A stretch of 64,000 bases of DNA, taken from NCBI RefSeq assembly GCF_028769735.1, contig NC_088173.1:62590421-62654420 (forward strand), written 5' to 3'. Under the pieces are notes generated by a model. It was given only the letters and a program-made list of their open reading frames with translations. It did no database searches and was not told where the DNA came from. The stretch comes from Zonotrichia leucophrys gambelii (lineage: Eukaryota > Chordata > Aves > Passeriformes > Passerellidae). Positions 60,536 to 64,000 of the stretch are shown here, piece after piece; the first letter of the stretch is position 1, and every line of letters begins with the position of its first letter. The translations under genes were made by a program, and so were the position numbers.

Positions 60536-61225
60536 CGTAAGTGGCAAAGCAATGTGGGTATGTGAACCCTAGGGAGACCCGTGAGCCTATGGGGAAGAGG
60601 GCAGTGGTAATGCTCTGGGGGGACATGCCATAGGCGCCAGGCACTCCCCACACTTGGGGTGAGGAAAGACACTTCCTCTTGCTGCTCTCCAGCACCATGT
60701 TAATTGGTCCCAGTTCTACCTTCCCCATTGATCTGCTGGCCCTCCCTACCCCTTTCAGCTTTACCCCATTGGTTTATGTAACCCTGCCTCTCCACCCTTA
60801 CATTCCCTATTGATTCCTTCCCAGTGTACTGCCCCTGAGCCCTCAGACCATTTGATCTCTCATGGTCTCCTCTGCCCTTCTTTCCCTGTATTTCTACCCT
60901 AGACCCTCCTTTGTCTTCATCTTTGGCCCCTGGGGCTCTTCAGTGTCACCTGAGACAAAGCATGTTGGAACTCCATGCCTGGATCCTCCCGTGTCTTCAC
61001 TGCCTCCGAGCTGCTGTGTGTGTGTGTCTGTCTGTCTGTCTGTCTGTCTGTGTGCTAGTGCTCTCGTGGCTCCTACCCGCTGGCACATGATGCTCCTGGG
61101 GAAGGTTGTGTCCACCACCACCACGGACCACAACAGAGCCCCATCGGAGAAAAGGCTTCCCTGGAAGCAGGCAGAAATATGCTGCCATCCATGCTGAAGT
61201 GCTCTCTTCTGAATGCCAGGACATT
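60536..61225 (+). mobile_element. ERVK-like solo LTR with microsatellite in U5
   Basis: This GC-rich block of about 690 bases has LTR organisation. The 5' part starts CGTAAGTGGCAAAGC, probably decayed from a TG start. A U3-like middle has CATTGGTTTATGTAACCCTG, and an R/U5-like part has GACAAAGCATGTTGGAACTC and GGATCCTCCCGTGTCTTCAC, resembling the post-polyadenylation region of avian ERVK-type LTRs. Within U5 lie (TG)6 and (TCTG)6 repeats. Downstream, CTCCTACCCGCTGGCACA and CCACCACCACCACGGACCA continue the same element. No internal retroviral sequence or partner LTR is seen, so it is solo. The 3' edge is uncertain. The open frames at 60862-61197 and its antisense are incidental to the GC-rich composition. 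Confidence 0.72.
61015..61052. repeat. (TG)n(TCTG)n compound microsatellite
   Basis: Six TG units (61015-61026) are followed by six TCTG units (61027-61050) and a final TG. It lies inside the ERVK-like LTR, so it expanded after insertion. Confidence 0.96.
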
Positions 61226-64000
61226 TTTCAAAAAGATTGCCCTGTTTATGTCCTTTAGCAAAATTCCTTGTAGTATCTTTAGCTCTGATTGCAAATTACC
61301 TAATAGATTCTTTTTTCCATTCCTTCATTAGTTTTTGCTACTTCTAATTATTTTACCATTTTTATCAGACTAACAGTAAAAGCAAAAAGATTTGTAAAGC
61401 CCTATAAAGGAGTTGAATTCAGCATCATGTCAATATTTTTAGGTTAACAGCACATTCACTGTATCTTCCATAAGTCACAAATTGTCTCAAGCCTTAAAGG
61501 TCTGTGAGTGCTGCTCTGTCTTGTATCCGTGGTCCCACAACCTTCATAATATTCTTAACGGCGAATTTTGGTTTATCTTACTCTGTGAATGTTATTAGCC
61601 CATCTGGAAAAAAAAGCCAACTTCAAATAAATCTACTAATATCTATTGTCTCCAGCTACTTCTCTTGTTCTCAGACAAGTGGTTATTCTTAGATTGTGAG
61701 AAACAATTGATTCTCCTTGGATCTACTTAAGGATGCCAAAAATGTTCTGGTGGAGCACATGTTATTATATCAACTGACATACCCTGGCTTTTTCTGATGT
61801 TTATTGGGGATAAATCATAGATAAGAATACAGCTGTGAGACTCCTATGAAATAAACCTGGACAGATTGATTTCTCTGCAAATGGAGTTTCTGTTGATACC
61901 ATGATATAATCAAGTGATTGGTGGGGTTGTCTGACAACTGCAGGTCTTCTTTTCCATCTTTTATTCCCCTGGGAGTCTTTCATTTACCTTGTTATAGTTC
62001 ATTATTGTATTTTCCCATAGCTCATATTTATTTCAGTATTATCTTTCTTTTTATGGCAATTACAACACCATAGGTACAATTTTATTATGCAGTCTTTTTT
62101 CTTGTTACTTGCGCCTGAGGACATGCTATGCTCTCTGATAAAAATGACAGCTGTTATCAGTTATGGTAAGGAAATAAAATGGTGGAATAGGTCATGTCCT
62201 TTTCTAGAAATCCATTGGAAATTTTTAGCAACAATAAATCTGACTACTGGAACTTAAATCCTATGTCTATGATAATGAAAGCACATGGGAAATTTTCATA
62301 TTTGGAAACATTTACCCAGTTCAAATCACTTCTGCATCTGCTACTACCTGTATACATGAAGGAGAACTTGTAAAAGCCATTCTGAGAAGTGTATACTACA
62401 AGAAATAGTGTATTTTAAATCTTGTTGCAGTATAACATGACAAAAAAGACATATTTCATATTTGCAACTAATAGTAGACATGATTTGGTGCTAGATTCTT
62501 GAAAGAAAGATGGGTGAGACTTTGTGTACAATAACAAAACAAATTAACTTAGTTGCTGGAAAAAATAGAAATGCTGGAACAAATCACTCTAGAGGTTATT
62601 TCCAGTTTTGTAGTCACCTAGAATGCGATTATTGGATGCCTGCAATAATGAGCATTCTTCGAAAAATTACTTGATATTCTTAATAAGTTTTCCAGTTCAC
62701 TTCAGTGTCCTCTGTATATGATTGCCTAAGTTGTTGCATTCTTAATATAAATTTAAATGCACTAAAACTGCAGCAACGAATTGTGTGATTGCTTGTATAA
62801 TTGGCTAATGTAGGAAGATATAGCACAAATGTGTAAATGTTACCTAATGAAAAATTCCTAAAGAGTTGAATGAATTTAAATTGTTTCTTTGGAAATTTGA
62901 TAATGTCAAAAGAAGGAAAATATTCAAAGTCTAATTTAATTCTACCTTCCTTAGAAAGGGTTATATAGAATTTCATTTCATTACTTCATATGAAGGAGAC
63001 ATTAAGTACAATAATAATTCAAATGAGCTTTCAGCAAATAAAGGTATGAAAATTTTCAGAGATTTTGACATATATTAACTTTATTTATTTTAGTGTGTAT
63101 GTTTACATTGATTACCTTGACCTTGATTGATTATATAGATGTTGAATGTGAATTAATGAATATGTGAGTTGAATATACGAAGGATTTGGCATATTAAATG
63201 ATTGCATAACTGCTAAGAGTTATGACGTAAATAAGTTATAAATTGCTCTCTTGCTAAATGCTGCAAATTAATTCCATTTGATTGTGTACATATATATCCA
63301 TACATCTATGTATATATGAGAAAAGTTAATATTTAATGAAATTTATGCAATGCAATTTGAAATATTAATGCAGATCAAAGGCAAAGTATCAGTAACATAT
63401 TGTCTGAATAATAGTAACAGGAGCAGAGAAAGGGCAACCATTTCCATGTGGCTAGTTGTCATTATGGCCTTTAAAAATATATCCACATCAATTTTTTTGG
63501 GCTGCCTGACTCTAGGACCATCTGTTTGGATGGCAGAATGCCCTTTCAGAAGTTGGTGGAGCTTTTGCCATTAGGCAGAGATGCCAGGTATCAATAGGAT
63601 TGAGCTAGGAAGACCTGCAGAACACTGCAAAGGACATCTGTTCTCCAGGAAAAGAGGAGAGGAGTCCATCTTCTGTGACAGCCCCACTACACTGGCACCA
63701 CATGCTTCCTTGCACCTATTGACACCTGTTCGTAGTTATATGCCAAAATAGCAGGAAAAAAATGAGCCATCTCTCAGCAATGGAAAATGGGTAGTACGGG
63801 CTGTTACAGGCCTCTGCGGCAGCCAGGAAAATAGGTTTCACTGTAGTAAGCATTTGGGAAACCAAGGAAGACCATATGGGATATCAGAATCAAAGTCCAG
63901 GCATTTTGTATACCAACGACCCCCTGGCAAACAATATTTCTTGGAAACAACAAAAAATTACAAAAAGCAGTATATAAGGAAGATCTAGACATAGGTTTTT
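61226..64000. other. Unique AT-rich noncoding stretch
   Basis: No gene is seen to the window end. A GC-richer patch at about 63560-63830 is unclassified. Frames at 62680-62976 (98 codons, minus) and 63350-63574 are AT-driven and unsupported. TGACGTAA near 63223 is a bZIP-like half-match, not called. Confidence 0.7.

Noticed and set aside
60862..61197. 111-codon frame with cysteine- and valine-rich middle
   Set aside because: It lies within an ERVK-like LTR, and the odd middle comes from the TG/TCTG repeat.
1..64000. Search by eye for tRNA, rRNA, CRISPR arrays, phage or bacterial operons
   Set aside because: None seen; the repeat content and composition are those of avian nuclear DNA.

Overview
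The window looks like nuclear DNA of a bird. It is AT-rich and CpG-poor, with almost no SINE-like sequence. Every interspersed repeat I can place is avian: 3'-truncated CR1 LINEs, some ending in the ATTCTGTGATT-type tail, and solo LTRs of avian ERVL-like and ERVK-like endogenous retroviruses. The LTR types make me favour a neoavian, possibly passerine, bird; that refinement rests on memory of repeat families and is less certain than 'bird'.

I find no protein-coding gene I can defend. Nothing I read resembles a known host protein, and nearly all open frames are under 110 codons, as expected by chance in AT-rich DNA. The longer frames come from CR1 remnants, low-complexity tracts, or two anonymous ORFs (182 and 166 codons). 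The window is therefore either a gene desert or part of a very large intron; sequence alone cannot separate these.

Layout: 1-690 unique DNA with a 19-bp direct duplication; 690-1248 CR1 (+); 1.25-10.1 kb unique AT-rich DNA with one probable CR1 tip; 10.10-10.52 kb CR1 (-); 12.26-13.51 kb the longest-reaching + strand CR1, still showing reverse-transcriptase motifs but frameshifted and with a changed catalytic motif; 13.5-20.97 kb unique DNA with a nested hairpin at 17.43-17.52 kb; 20.98-21.27 kb ERVL-like LTR (+), followed by a GC-richer 21.4-21.9 kb segment with a decayed minus-strand frame; 29.38-30.23 kb old CR1 (-); 30.70-31.17 kb unclassified GC-rich repeat-like island; 34.86-34.93 kb a 70-nt segment bounded by good splice-like signals; 42.08-42.21 kb CR1 tip (+); 45.19-45.60 kb a possible zinc-finger fossil (-) near a perfect CRE palindrome; 49.23-49.67 kb CR1 (+); 50.76-51.41 kb nearly end-to-end ERVL-like solo LTR (+); 56.71-57.21 kb anonymous 166-codon ORF; 57.69-57.75 kb (GGTTT)n; 60.54-61.22 kb ERVK-like LTR (+). 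The rest is unique, AT-rich, noncoding-looking DNA.

There is no operon, pathway or defence system here. The items most worth checking are the candidate 70-nt exon, the zinc-finger-like fossil, the anonymous ORFs, the hairpin, and the comparative age of the repeats. I do not see a novel biological system in this window.
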